Below, piece by piece: positions 8,093-17,919 of a DNA stretch of 64,000 nucleotides. The notes under the pieces are model-generated. The model ran no database searches. It had not been told where the DNA came from and saw only the letters and a program-made list of their open reading frames with translations. The stretch covers positions 248,001 to 312,000 of the forward strand of contig JAPFFF010000066.1 in the NCBI GenBank assembly GCA_039105265.1, read 5' to 3'. Numbering within the stretch: the stretch's first letter is position 1; each line of letters begins with the position of its first letter. This DNA comes from Tritrichomonas musculus (lineage: Eukaryota > Parabasalia > Tritrichomonadida > Tritrichomonadidae). A program made the position numbers and the translations under genes.

Positions 8093-8215
8093 AAAGTGAT
8101 GTGATGAGGCGACGAGAAAAAATTAGATTTTTGGTAAACGGTCTCCACCCCGAAAACCCGTTAGGTCCCTCGCTAAAAATATGATTTTTCGAGCTCACCT
8201 CATCACCTCATTTTT
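8093..8215. promoter_or_regulatory. Polinton bidirectional upstream block, class B (copy 2)
   Basis: Contains GTGATGTGATGAGG, ACGAGAAAAAATTAGATTTT and GGTAAACGGTC, matching the block at 5521-5600 in the same order and spacing. On the other side, facing the plus-strand gene, CACCTCATCACCTCATTTTT gives the GATGAGGTGA-like part again in mirror orientation. Confidence 0.55.
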
Positions 8216-8219
8216 ACTT

Positions 8220-8681
8220 ATGTCGTCCCAGCAACAGGTACCCGAACAAGAGCAAGAAAAGCAAAAAGAGCAAGAAAAGCAAAAAGAGCAAGAAAGGCCA
8301 AATCCTAATATCTCAGTTACAAGCTATTTCTATAATCAAGTCGAAAAAGATCGAATCAAAAGAGGAATCGCCATATATTATATGTACCAATCATTCAAAA
8401 ATCAATGCAAAGACCTCAATTTTTCACTTGATTTTGATACCAATGTACATAAAGTTGTCCTCAAAATGGATAAAGTTGTCACCGATCGTGCTGAATATGA
8501 AGCAACAAAGTCTTTCATTCAAAGAGAAGTCGATCACGATCGTTTTGAAACCAATAAATTCCCTGAAGTACCTAAAGAACCATATATTGAATGGGTTTTA
8601 ACATCTGACGAATTTGAAGAAGAGGAAAAGAAAGAAGAAGAAAAAGACGACGACAAAAAAGATCCTGATTGGAAGCCATAA
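8220..8681 (+). CDS. Polinton protein with Gln/Glu/Lys-rich N-terminus, unknown
   Basis: From the ATG at 8220 this is 153 residues; the 13 codons before it lie in the class B block. Residues 5-28 are QEQEKQKEQ-type repeats encoded by an 18-base unit. A mixed central region (about residues 35-125) may be a folded domain. The tail is strongly acidic (EEEEKKEEEKDDD). It shares the order of charged repeat plus small domain with the gene at 5604, and both are the plus-strand partner of a class B divergent pair, but sequence similarity between them is weak. Confidence 0.6.
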   Translation: MSSQQQVPEQEQEKQKEQEKQKEQERPNPNISVTSYFYNQVEKDRIKRGIAIYYMYQSFKNQCKDLNFSLDFDTNVHKVVLKMDKVVTDRAEYEATKSFIQREVDHDRFETNKFPEVPKEPYIEWVLTSDEFEEEEKKEEEKDDDKKDPDWKP

Positions 8682-8689
8682 AAAGGACG

Positions 8690-8957
8690 TTTATTGAGAG
8701 GACGTTTAATAAATACTCTCATACTAGGTTTTAAGTAAACCACACAATTAACAACTTTTTCTATAGCTTTTTTGATGTTAACGATACGGGACCTCCTTCC
8801 TAGCAGAGCGTTGAGAGGAATCCTGAGAGCAGCCCAGTGGAAGATCATTAATGGGAGTGGGGGATCATACCTGGCATAGCGGGGCTGGGGTCACGGATGG
8901 GAAATATTTGACGCGGTTTTTGAACGAAGTGCAAAAATCGTGGCAAATATATAACTA
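8690..8957. other. probable terminal region of the Polinton
   Basis: A noncoding stretch with higher GC content than anything around it (for example GGGGCTGGGGTCACGGATGG near 8,881) lies between the last gene of the element and AT-rich host-like DNA. Polintons end in long terminal inverted repeats and this is where one should be, but the other end is outside the window, so neither its length nor a target duplication can be seen. Confidence 0.45.
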
Positions 8958-9743
8958 CTAACTACATGACAACAAAAAATCTCTTTTAAATTTTTCAAAT
9001 ATTTTATACATAGATAAAGCATACATCACATTTATAAATGTTTTTTTTTGGGTAGATTTTTCAAAAAAGTTGATTTATATTGGCCATTTTATACAACCAA
9101 TTGGTGAATTATGATCGCTAATTTAGTGATTTAATTCAAAAAGTGGAATTTTTAAAAGAAAACCTTCGAAGGTCCAGAGTTTTTCATTTAGTCTATACAA
9201 ATACAAAATGAAAATGGCTCCCTTAATGCAAATATTGACTTGGCTCTGTTCTTAAATAAAATTATGGAATTTTATAAGAAATAATCCTTTGCCCAAGATA
9301 TTTGAATGAATGCATTGAAAATTAGACATAGCAACCTCTCAATTTCATTCAATTTTCCAAAAATTTTTAGATTCTGATGTTTATTTTTTATACAACCAAT
9401 TTATTGAAAAAGGATATCTTTGAAAGTAGTATATTAATAAATCAAATTTATTTTAAAATTATTTTATAATTATATTTTTATTTCATTTAAATGATTTAAG
9501 ATTAATTGAATCTAATTTGATATTAAATTTTATTTTTTAAAATAATTATCCAACGAATTTAATTGAAAAATTGAAAAAAATTTTCAGGGGATATTTAAAA
9601 GAGCCCTCAAATATTTTATATCATGCTGACTGTTCAACTCAAATATATATTCGTCCAATTCAAATATTGAAGGCTATTTTAAAAAGTTGCTAGGTCTAAA
9701 AGAAATATATATATATATATATAAATAAAGTATTCAATATTTT
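8958..9743. other. AT-rich intergenic region
   Basis: No gene seen. It contains two copies of TTTTATACAACCAATT (about 9,088 and 9,388), a short TA microsatellite at 9,708-9,721, and a 40-base A/T-rich leader before the BspA-like gene. Confidence 0.6.
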
Positions 9744-12700
9744 ATGGCAAAAATGAAAGGACAAAAAACGTTTAAGTTGTTATTAAAATCAAATATATTC
9801 TTAATACCTTCAAGTTTTCCATTTTTAAATGATGTTAATCCAGATATATACAACCAGTTGATGTCAAATGGCCAATATCAAGTAAAATCAGATGTAAGTG
9901 AGGAGGTATTTCAAGTTTTTTTAGATCTTTGGGTTTACAACAAATCTCAAAATATAAATTTAAGTGTTTATCTGAATATGCTTCCTTTATGTCAAGAATT
10001 TCAAAGATTGAATAATATTTGTCAACTTTTTTCTAAATTTTCCCCACAATTTTCCCTATTAATTAAAAATTTACAAGATTTACGTAGACAGAAAAAAGAA
10101 TTAGATCAAAAAATATATAAAAAAGTACAAGCTTATCAGGTTAATAATTACACTATATTTCATAACAACGGAATCAGCTCAAAGCAAGAATTTTTAAGTA
10201 TTAAAAAATATTTATATGAAGCATGTATCAACTTAGATACCAAAAAAGCTTATTTACTAGTTTCAAAAAAAATTGAGCAAGATGGATTATTATATGTTTT
10301 AATCAAACAAGGCAATCTTGCTCAAGTAATCAAAAATACAACAGCAACAGGTGATATTTTTATTCCCAAATCAGTGAAATGGAATTCTCAAGAATTCACA
10401 ATCACGACGATATTTTGTAATGCATTTGAAAATTCAAAAAGTGTCAAGTCCATTCAATTTTCAGAGGACTCACAATTAGTAGCTATTCAATCCAACGCCT
10501 TTTTGAATTCTTCAATTGAACGGATTTCGATCCCATCGTCTGTAATTCAAATTGAGAACGGAGCTTTTTCTGAGTGCAGATTCATTGAAAATTTTGAATT
10601 CAAAAAAAATTCAAAACTTGAAAAAATTGACATTGACACTTTTGTTAACTCATCAGTGAAAAGTTTAACCATTCCATCAAATATAACCGATTTTAAACAA
10701 TCGTTTTTCAATAGAATTCAAAATTTGACAGAAATCAAAATATTTGACAATAAAAAAACGAATATTACGTATTTTGACAACTCACTTATACTTGGGAAAT
10801 CTACAGAAGATGCAAGTCCATATTTTGATCTTCTTATATTTGCAAGACGAGATATAAAAAATGCAACAATTCCATCTTTTGTTTGTTCCATTTTACCTGA
10901 AGCTTTTAGTAACTGTAAAACCATTGAAAAAGTGTATTTTTCAAAGGATTCAAGTCTGCAAATTATCAACTCTCTTTCGTTTTATGAATCATCATTATCA
11001 GAGATTTGTGTTCCAGCTCATGTTCGCGTCATTGGTTCTAAAGCATTTTTTGGATGCAAGAATTTAAAAAGTGTCACTTTTTCAGAAAGTTCAGAAATTG
11101 TTACAATTGAAGAATTCGCTTTTTCTGAGTCAGGAATTGAAAAAATAACGATTCCATCAACTGTATCAACAATAAGAGAATTTTCTTTTTATAAATGCAT
11201 TAATTTAAATAAAGTTGTATTCGAAGGTCAGTCATCTTTGGAATTGATTAAAGAATCAACTTTTGCGTTCACTTCAATTGAAGAAATAACGATACCAAAT
11301 AAAGTAATCAAAATTGATTTGAATGCATTTGAAAATTGTGAAAAGCTTCAAAAAGTTCTATTCACAGAAAATTCAATTTTGGAGCAAATCGATGAATTTG
11401 CATTCAAAGAAAGCGGTTTAATAAGCATTTCAATTCCAGACACAGTTAGTCAAATTTGTCCATATGCATTTGACATGTGTGAAAAACTGAACAAAATTGA
11501 ATTCTCTGAAAATTCTCAATTGAAAATGATTGGCTGTGGTGCATTCAGAGGAACAGCACTAGTGAATATTCTCATTCCTTCACAAGTAGTCATAGTTAAT
11601 AAAGAAGCTTTCAAAAATTGTAAGAGCCTTGAAAAAGTCGAATTTGATAAGAATTCAAAATTAAAAATAATTTGTTCAAGTGCTTTTTATAATTCTTCTA
11701 TTAAATCATTATCGATTCCTTCGAGTGTTGAAGTCTTAGAACAAAGGTGGATTGAAGCGACCAGTAATTTGACTCAAATTTCAGTTTTTGATAATGGAAT
11801 TGACAACATTAAAGAAACATCTGACTCAATGATTCTTGACAAGACTGACTTTGATGTAGATGATTTTGATTGTATTCTTTTTGCTCCGAAAGATATAACA
11901 ACTGTTGAAATTCCTTCAAACATCGTCCAGATAGCTTCTGATTCTTTTTGTAATTGCACAAAACTTGAAGAAGTCACTTTTTCAGAAGATTCAAAATTGG
12001 AAACAATTCAAATGTTTGCTTTTTTGAACACAAATCTGAAAAAAATTCATATTCCACCTAGTGTTGTTGAAATTGGTGATGGCGCCTTTTTTGAATGCAA
12101 ACAACTTTCAGAAGTCACTTTTTCTGAGAATTCAAAATTGGAATCAATTGGATTTCGTGTTTTCACTTGTACAAATTTGGTGAAGTTGACATTACCATCT
12201 GGAATTGAAATATTTGAAGAAGGATGGGCTTGTAATCTTCCTCATCTTACTGATATCTCAGTGGTTCCAAGTTACCAAAAAAATATAATTTATGATAATC
12301 ACCTTGTAATTAAAAAATCGTCCCCAGATCAAGATAATTATGATTCTATTTTGTTAATTTCTAAAGATATTAAAAGAATCACGATTCCTTCATTTATTAA
12401 AATTATTGACAATTATTCATTCGCAGAATCGAGTATTGAAAAAGTGGAATTCTTAGAGGATTCACAACTTTTGATAATCAAAAAACTGGCTTTTGCTTAT
12501 TCTCTTTTAAATGGAATTGAATTTCCTTCTTCTGTCGTTGAAATTGGTAGTTTTGCTTTCTCTGACTCAATGATCAAATCAATTGATTTCAAAGATGATT
12601 CTAATTTAAAGATTATTGGCTCAAATGCTTTTATAAGCTCTACACTTAGATCTATTTCTCTCCCTCCTAGTCTTAATTCAATTGGAACAGATGCTTTTTC

Positions 12701-12854
12701 TGATTGCAGTTATCTGAGCATCATTGAAATTCCTGAAAACTCACAGTTGGACCAAATAAGTAGAGAAATGTTTGATGACTCAAATCCCATTATCATGGTC
12801 CCAGTTGACTTGTTGGACTTAATCTTTTTTGAATCAGAATACGATATTGAATGA
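9744..12854 (+). CDS. BspA-like leucine-rich-repeat (LRR_5) protein with BTB-like N-terminus
   Basis: A 1,036-residue protein. From about residue 215 to the end it is built of alternating short units, one around CxxLxxVxFSExSxLxxI and one around AFxxSxLxxIxIPSSVxxI. About 16 of the IPSSV-type strands can be counted. This is the TpLRR/BspA repeat, hugely expanded in trichomonads and often on surface proteins. Here there is no signal peptide and no membrane segment, so it is probably cytosolic. Residues 15-95 (from FLIPSSFPFLNDVNP) look like the BTB-type N-terminal domain seen on many trichomonad ankyrin proteins; this is inferred. A short coiled coil follows (LQDLRRQKKELDQKI). Several longer spacers with LILxKSxxDxDxxDxILFA interrupt the repeat. 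The ATG at 9744 is the first in frame. Confidence 0.9.
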   Translation: MAKMKGQKTFKLLLKSNIFLIPSSFPFLNDVNPDIYNQLMSNGQYQVKSDVSEEVFQVFLDLWVYNKSQNINLSVYLNMLPLCQEFQRLNNICQLFSKFSPQFSLLIKNLQDLRRQKKELDQKIYKKVQAYQVNNYTIFHNNGISSKQEFLSIKKYLYEACINLDTKKAYLLVSKKIEQDGLLYVLIKQGNLAQVIKNTTATGDIFIPKSVKWNSQEFTITTIFCNAFENSKSVKSIQFSEDSQLVAIQSNAFLNSSIERISIPSSVIQIENGAFSECRFIENFEFKKNSKLEKIDIDTFVNSSVKSLTIPSNITDFKQSFFNRIQNLTEIKIFDNKKTNITYFDNSLILGKSTEDASPYFDLLIFARRDIKNATIPSFVCSILPEAFSNCKTIEKVYFSKDSSLQIINSLSFYESSLSEICVPAHVRVIGSKAFFGCKNLKSVTFSESSEIVTIEEFAFSESGIEKITIPSTVSTIREFSFYKCINLNKVVFEGQSSLELIKESTFAFTSIEEITIPNKVIKIDLNAFENCEKLQKVLFTENSILEQIDEFAFKESGLISISIPDTVSQICPYAFDMCEKLNKIEFSENSQLKMIGCGAFRGTALVNILIPSQVVIVNKEAFKNCKSLEKVEFDKNSKLKIICSSAFYNSSIKSLSIPSSVEVLEQRWIEATSNLTQISVFDNGIDNIKETSDSMILDKTDFDVDDFDCILFAPKDITTVEIPSNIVQIASDSFCNCTKLEEVTFSEDSKLETIQMFAFLNTNLKKIHIPPSVVEIGDGAFFECKQLSEVTFSENSKLESIGFRVFTCTNLVKLTLPSGIEIFEEGWACNLPHLTDISVVPSYQKNIIYDNHLVIKKSSPDQDNYDSILLISKDIKRITIPSFIKIIDNYSFAESSIEKVEFLEDSQLLIIKKLAFAYSLLNGIEFPSSVVEIGSFAFSDSMIKSIDFKDDSNLKIIGSNAFISSTLRSISLPPSLNSIGTDAFSDCSYLSIIEIPENSQLDQISREMFDDSNPIIMVPVDLLDLIFFESEYDIE

Positions 12855-12857
12855 ATA

Positions 12858-13666
12858 ATAAAATATTATTTCAGCACGTTTACTTTTTATTTACCACTTT
12901 TTGAATGAAATTGTAAAATTAACGATAAATTGAATATTTCTATGAGTTAATACAAATTTGTTTTCTCAAAATTGAATTGAAAGTAAAAATATCAAATATA
13001 GGGTGTCAAGCATTCATATAACAACTCTTTCGTTACCAAAGATTAACTGTAAAAAAGTATATCAATTTGCGCCTATATCTAATGTTTCAATGATATCAAT
13101 ATTTTTCGATTGTTATTTTATTGAATTAATATTAATTATGCTATTTGTAGGGTTTCAAATAAAGTATTAAATGCGATATTATAATTTCAAAAAAAAAAAA
13201 AAAAAAAAAAAGGGAGATATTTTTTGCCCCCAATCTCTTTTGACCCCAACGGTTAAGGTCAATATTGACCCTGTATCGTACTTCAGAAAAAATCGGCGAG
13301 AACTTTTTTGCACTTTTGCGAAAAAAACCATGAGTAGCTACTTTTTCATAGTAAAATTTTTTAAATTGTAATATCTCACATAATTTTTTCAGATAAAGTA
13401 ATATTATTCCGATCATGTACTTTTTTCACGTGTTTTTGAACTTTTGCAAAAAAATTGAATAGAATGTGTACTCCCTATTGGGTTGTACTCTCAAATTTAT
13501 ATCCCTAATATTTAAATAAAAATTCATATATTAATATTAAATAAATATAAAAAATATAATCTATCACACTTAATTCTAGAGTCAAATTTACCCTAATATA
13601 AAGAATTTTAATACTTTCAATAAAATTTAATTTAAAGATAATGATTTTAAAGTATATTAAATAAAA
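12858..13666. other. intergenic region with A-tract repeat copy
   Basis: No gene seen. It begins with a likely 3' end (AATAATAAAATATTATTT just after the stop). The only structured part is the dispersed repeat at 13189-13316. The rest is AT-rich. Confidence 0.6.
13189..13316 (+). repeat. dispersed repeat, copy 1: A-tract, 14-bp palindrome GGTCAATATTGACC
   Basis: A 23-base A run is followed by GGGAGAT, about 40 variable bases, the perfect palindrome GGTCAATATTGACC at 13257-13270, TGTATCGTAC, and the 18-mer GAACTTTTTTGCACTTTT at 13299-13316. The same parts in the same order occur on the other strand at 27425-27545. It could be a short nonautonomous retroposon or the end of a larger element. Confidence 0.6.
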
Positions 13667-14569
13667 TTAATGATCGCATCCATGGTCATCAATGCAGTCA
13701 TCACAATAATAATGATTACACAAATTGCAAAATCTCATTTGGCCCTCATGAGTATGACATCTGAAGCATTCTTCTATGATTTCTTCTTCTTCATTTGTAT
13801 TTGGTTGTGGGTTGGTATCACCATTTTGTATATCATGAAAAATACTAAGTACTTGTTGATCATTATTAGTGACATCTATAACATATTGCATTCCAATTTG
13901 TAAATTATGGTCCACTAAAAATTTCAAGAAATTCCTTTCTTTGAAATAATTATTTTTAATATTTTCTTTCTGTCCTAGGAGCGGTCCGTCGAACACGACA
14001 GATAAATTAGCTATATTATTAGCCTTACGGAATAAGTGTCTCAATGGAATTTCAAAATGGCTATTGTTTTGAGACCTATGATATATATCGGCACCATTTT
14101 CTAGAAGTAGTTGAATTGCGTCATTATTCATTAAATCAATTGCCTTAATTAATGGTGTTTCGCCATTAATATTTTCGATATCTATTGAATATCCTTGAGG
14201 TTTATTAGCATTAAAAAAGTCAATGAGAACTTTAAGGCATTCAACATCAGAGTTCTCATATTTATTGCATTTTGATCCAAAATAAATTGCAAGCGTAAAT
14301 AAGTTTCCTTTGGTGTTTGACGTTGTTGGAGTTATTATTTGATCAAAAGGAACTTGGCATTTGTTGAAAGTGGTTTCAAGCATATATTTAAGTGTTTTTG
14401 GTTTTCGCATAGCAATAGAGAATTGAATTAAAGTCATATCGGTAAAACTAGGACCAAATATTTCGGAGGTAAAGGTGGTAATCCCATTCTTCAAATATAA
14501 GTCTAAACCACTCACTTTGCTTAGGTAAAAAGAATCATCTTTTTCAATATAGGATACAGCAGTTTCCAT
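13667..14569 (-). CDS. ankyrin-repeat protein with C-terminal cysteine/histidine zinc-binding motif
   Basis: A 300-residue protein starting METAVSYIEKDDSFYLSKVS. A clear ankyrin unit lies at about residues 135-170 (NGETPLIKAIDLMNNDAIQL then LLENGADIYHRS), flanked by more divergent units, including ones covering TLIQFSIAMRKPKTLKYMLE and NFLKFLVDHN. The last 35 residues hold CFRC, CNLC, CDDC and HGCDH, a cross-brace-like set of eight or more Cys/His ligands resembling a small RING, B-box or MYND finger; the exact class cannot be told by eye. An acidic linker (EEEEIIEE) separates the two parts. A ubiquitin-ligase or adaptor role is plausible but not shown. Confidence 0.8.
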   Translation of the reverse strand: METAVSYIEKDDSFYLSKVSGLDLYLKNGITTFTSEIFGPSFTDMTLIQFSIAMRKPKTLKYMLETTFNKCQVPFDQIITPTTSNTKGNLFTLAIYFGSKCNKYENSDVECLKVLIDFFNANKPQGYSIDIENINGETPLIKAIDLMNNDAIQLLLENGADIYHRSQNNSHFEIPLRHLFRKANNIANLSVVFDGPLLGQKENIKNNYFKERNFLKFLVDHNLQIGMQYVIDVTNNDQQVLSIFHDIQNGDTNPQPNTNEEEEIIEECFRCHTHEGQMRFCNLCNHYYCDDCIDDHGCDH

Positions 14570-15205
14570 TTGGAAAAATTAATATACTTCAAAATTCAAA
14601 ATTTGAATTTTGAAAAAAAATCATACTTATTTAATATTATATAAAATAAATTAATAAATGAATTATAAACTTTAAGTATATCATTCAAATTAATTAATTT
14701 TTAGTTTTTTTATTTTAAAAAATTGAGATATTAATATATTTAAAAAATGAAAAATTGAAAAGTAGAGTTTTTACAACCGTTTTTTATACTGAAAATATTT
14801 TATGTAAATTATTCAAAAAATATTTTTTTTTTTTTTTGATATCTTAAAAAATTTTCATTCAAATATTTTAATTATATTATTTATATAATTATTTTTTAAT
14901 AAATAATATAAAAGGCAAAAATAATAACATTTTCATTCTTATATTTGATATTTGCTATCATATTTCATGAATTTTTTTTCATAATTAATGATTAAATTGG
15001 TATAATATTATGATAAACAATGAAATGTCTCTTTAAGTTGGATAAAATTTTATTTGTATTGATAATCAGCAAATAGTTAAAAAACTATACCTATTAAACC
15101 TATTTAAACTATATCACTAAACAAATATAATAAGAACAATGCTATATTTAATATCAGTGCTATAATAAAACATATTATTTAAAAATATTCAGAAAATCTA
15201 AAGAC
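14570..15205. other. AT-rich intergenic region
   Basis: No gene or clear repeat seen; long A/T runs (for example 14,821-14,837). It ends at the target duplication CTAAAGAC of the MITE at 15206. Confidence 0.6.
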
Positions 15206-15682
15206 TAGACTTGTGCAAAGTCCGGGAAAAAAGGACTAAACAAACTTAGTTAATTTAAAAAACATTTTTATCTTTGAATTAAGGACACATATTTGATATT
15301 TTTATTATATTTTTGTTTTAAAAAATGTGCTAATATAATTTTTGATATTTTTTGTTTAAAATATGCTTTTATTAAAATATTAAAATAATTATATGTTGTT
15401 CATTTAATTCTGCCCGAAAGTTTTTAATTCTCATTATAACGGATAACTTCATATATAAGTTATAAAATCAGTAAAATATTAAGTGAACAATCTTTTTTTA
15501 TTTATATATTTATAGATTTTTAAAAAATCCATATTAAAAGGAAAAGTTGAATATATAGTTTTTTTCAATAAAACTTAATATGTCAATTTTTTTCTTAAAA
15601 AAAAAAAAATGGTCCTGACAAAGTCCTAAGTCCTGCGGTTGTCCTTGAAAAGTTTTATTGTCCTGGACTTTGCACAAGTCTA
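15206..15682. mobile_element. hAT-like MITE (477 bp) with perfect 8-bp target duplication
   Basis: The left end reads TAGACTTGTGCAAAGTCC and the right end is its exact reverse complement (GGACTTTGCACAAGTCTA, ending at 15682). Inverted similarity continues a few bases further (CGGG versus AGGA). Both sides are flanked by CTAAAGAC (15198-15205 and 15683-15690). Eight-base duplications with TAG-type ends and a GTGC core fit the hAT superfamily. The interior is AT-rich and noncoding, so the element is nonautonomous and needs a transposase from elsewhere. Confidence 0.85.
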
Positions 15683-15690
15683 CTAAAGAC

Positions 15691-16131
15691 TTAATAAAAA
15701 CACTCATAAAAGAAATGATATCTAATGCTATACCATTAATTTAAAATTCAAACAGAATTTAACTAATTCTAAAAAATATTAAAAATTTCCAATATTTTAC
15801 GTATAGCTCTCTTTGAACTCAAAAAGAACCCAAATTTCAAAAATACTTTTTTTATGGATATTGTAATGGTAATAATTATTTTTTTTATTACTTTTATTGA
15901 TCAATTTAGAAGGCATTTACCCTTTCCATTCAAAAAATTGAATTTAAATTCTGGGAACCATGCAATTTTCTGAACAACCGCCGTTTCATAAAAAACCTTA
16001 CTGAAAATATTTTACCCTGTTATTTCCAATAGTTACAGATTCGCAAATTAAATATTGAAAAATTCAATGAATGATGAATTCAAAAAGAATTGTCATTTTA
16101 CATCCATTGAATTTTCAATATTAGGCCTATT
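15691..16131. other. intergenic region between MITE and Merlin element
   Basis: No gene seen. It contains a small inverted repeat, TATTGAAAAATTCAATGAATG at 16053-16073 against CATCCATTGAATTTTCAATA at 16101-16120, and ends with TAGGCCTATT, the possible target duplication of the Merlin element. Confidence 0.5.
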
Positions 16132-16949
16132 GGATTAATTTTAAAATAGTTGTACTTTTGAATGGTCTTCTCAAAAAGTTTTCATTCTTCTCAAAAAATT
16201 GAGTGATTATTTTTACGAAAATAATATTAACAAATATTTGAAAGATGATAAGAAAAAGTTGCTTCTCAGAAATAATTTGTGAGAAAATATGAATTTGGAT
16301 TTCTGCCAAATTAATGTAAAATAATTTTTTTCCGATGCACGAGTTTCCCAGCATTTTCAATCAACGAATTTAAACATAATCAAATCTATAGCAGCATCTG
16401 CATTATTTTAACGCACGCGAACGTTGTCACGCCACCAAAATTAATAAATGTGAAATAGTCGTTGGAAGTGTATAGACTTTTATATGATCTCAAGCAACGA
16501 ATGTAAACACAATCAAATCTATAGCAGCATCTGCATTATTTTAACGCACGCGAACGTTGTCACGCCACCAAAATTAATAAATGTGAAATAGTTGTTGGAA
16601 GTGTATAGACTTTTATATAATCTCAAGCAACGAATGTAAACACAATCAAATCTATAGCAGCATCTGCATTATTTTAACGCACGCAAACGTTGTCACGCCA
16701 CCAAAATTAATAAATGTGAAATAGTCGTTGGAAGTGTATAGACTTTTATATGATCTCAAGCAACGAATGTAAACATAATCAAATCTATAGCAGCATCTGC
16801 ATTATTTTAACGCACGCAAACGTTTTAGGCACATCATTGACATTAACAATAATACTTATTAGCAAATTGTCAAGAGTCTGCTCTATGAGAATATTACAAT
16901 TTTATATTCTAATAACAAATAAATAAATAAAAGTATTTTCATTTAAAAT
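16132..16949 (+). repeat. left terminal inverted repeat of Merlin element (818 bp)
   Basis: Matches the reverse complement of 19738-20555. Parts in order from the tip: about 230 bases of unique sequence, the 133-bp tandem array (16362-16826), and about 120 bases of unique sequence ending ATTTCATTTAAAAT-like. Confidence 0.9.
16362..16826 (+). repeat. 133-bp tandem array, 3.5 units, inside left arm
   Basis: Units start at 16362, 16495, 16628 and 16761 at exactly 133-base steps. Each contains AACGCACGCRAACGTT, CACGCCACCAAAATTAATAA and CAAGCAACGAATGTAAAC. The fourth unit stops after AACGTT. The first unit differs slightly (TTTAAAC for TGTAAAC). Confidence 0.9.
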
Positions 16950-17010
16950 TATTTTTATTATGTAATCTTCATCAGATGTTTAATTTTCTTCAAAAGTTAA
17001 ATTACTTATT

Positions 17011-17919
17011 TTATTCTAAGTGTAAATGTTTTAAGGCATCTAGGAACGCATCCCAAAGCCTTCCTTTGCTTTGTCTTCTCCAGATGAATGTTAAAATATG
17101 TATCGGGCATTTGTCTTTTGACTTTTGCCTTGTGTTCATCGTGCATTTAATTCCATTCCATGTGCCCTCAATTGTGTTTGTGTGCACACAGTCTTCGGTA
17201 ATAAATTCATCAGAATGGTTAACTTTTTTGTGTTCAAAAACTGTACTATCGTTAATAAAATTTATCTCGTTAATCGCAGTATCATATGATTTCCAAAAAT
17301 CAGTGTAGATTATGCTTCCTGGTTCAACGCATTGATTAATGATTGCTTCTATTGTATCTGTTGAACGGTCGTTTACTGCAACCGCGAACATCCTACGTTC
17401 AGGAGTCCGTTCCACACCTCCAACGATCCATGTGCCTTCGACCCAGTGCCCCCTGTTGTATTTTCTTCTTCCAAATTTTGATTCGTCAATTTCGACAATG
17501 ACATTTTGCCCCCCTATTTTTTGAATAGTCTCTGAAATTTCATCTGCAACTAGTTTTTCGAAGAAAGAATAATAATCACAGGCTGTTTTTGAACTTATAT
17601 TTAACATTACTGTTATACTTGTAACCGGCATTCTCAAAAGCCAATAGTATGCCAAAGTCAAGATAAGATTTATCTTGATTTTTGAATTTTCGAAAAATGT
17701 GTCTTTTAGAGCTGAGTAACTTTTGTGGCAATGTGGATTTGTGCATCTTATAGATTTTGTTTTAAGATTCCACACATTTAAGACACTGCAATGTGGACAA
17801 TTTATTTGAAAGCAAAGGACCTCCTTTTGAATCAAGTAAATAATAGCACTTTTTTCATTTTTAAATATTTCATCCATTTCAAATAGTGATGGAATTCCGA
17901 TTTTTGTTCGAGGAAGCAT
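17011..17919 (-). CDS. Merlin / ISXO2-like DDE transposase
   Basis: A 302-residue protein of full family length. The N-terminal zinc ribbon has Cys41, Cys44, Cys59 and Cys64 (CPHC and CTNPHC). A helix-turn-helix-like segment follows at about residues 85-125. The catalytic core has Asp145 in VEIDESKFG, Asp207 in IIYTDFWKSY and Glu251 in TNTIEGTWNGIK, the ISXO2-like DDE triad, with the usual GHWVEGTWIVGGVER strand between. It cuts and joins DNA at the element's terminal repeats. The start at 17919 gives MLPRTKIGIP, and the stop lies 62 bases inside the left arm. All expected residues are present, so the gene may be functional. Confidence 0.92.
   Translation of the reverse strand: MLPRTKIGIPSLFEMDEIFKNEKSAIIYLIQKEVLCFQINCPHCSVLNVWNLKTKSIRCTNPHCHKSYSALKDTFFENSKIKINLILTLAYYWLLRMPVTSITVMLNISSKTACDYYSFFEKLVADEISETIQKIGGQNVIVEIDESKFGRRKYNRGHWVEGTWIVGGVERTPERRMFAVAVNDRSTDTIEAIINQCVEPGSIIYTDFWKSYDTAINEINFINDSTVFEHKKVNHSDEFITEDCVHTNTIEGTWNGIKCTMNTRQKSKDKCPIHILTFIWRRQSKGRLWDAFLDALKHLHLE

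Larger units (their letters stand above)
1..8957. mobile_element. Polinton/Maverick element, one end (other end outside window)
   Basis: A block of closely packed genes carries a retroviral-type integrase and an SF3/D5-like helicase, the combination that marks Polinton/Maverick elements, which are abundant in trichomonad genomes. Other genes are short, charged or coiled-coil proteins in divergent and convergent pairs. The element runs off the left edge, so the DNA polymerase B, capsid, packaging ATPase and protease genes usual for the family are not visible here. Its inner end is placed at about 8,957, where a GC-richer noncoding stretch changes to AT-rich host-like DNA; this boundary is inferred because the matching terminal repeat is not in the window. 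The visible part looks whole, with no breaks noticed, suggesting a young insertion. Confidence 0.85.

Noticed and set aside
8534-8848. 104-codon minus-strand frame containing HWAALRIPLNALLGRRS
   Set aside because: It overlaps the 3' end of a better plus-strand gene and lies in the GC-richer terminal region of the Polinton, where open frames arise by composition.
13141-13416. Open frames across the A-tract repeat on both strands
   Set aside because: They are poly-Lys or poly-Phe runs made by the A tract.
16127-16360. 77-codon frame in the left Merlin arm, with an identical copy in the right arm
   Set aside because: Its conservation is explained by the two arms being inverted copies; it has no protein-like composition.
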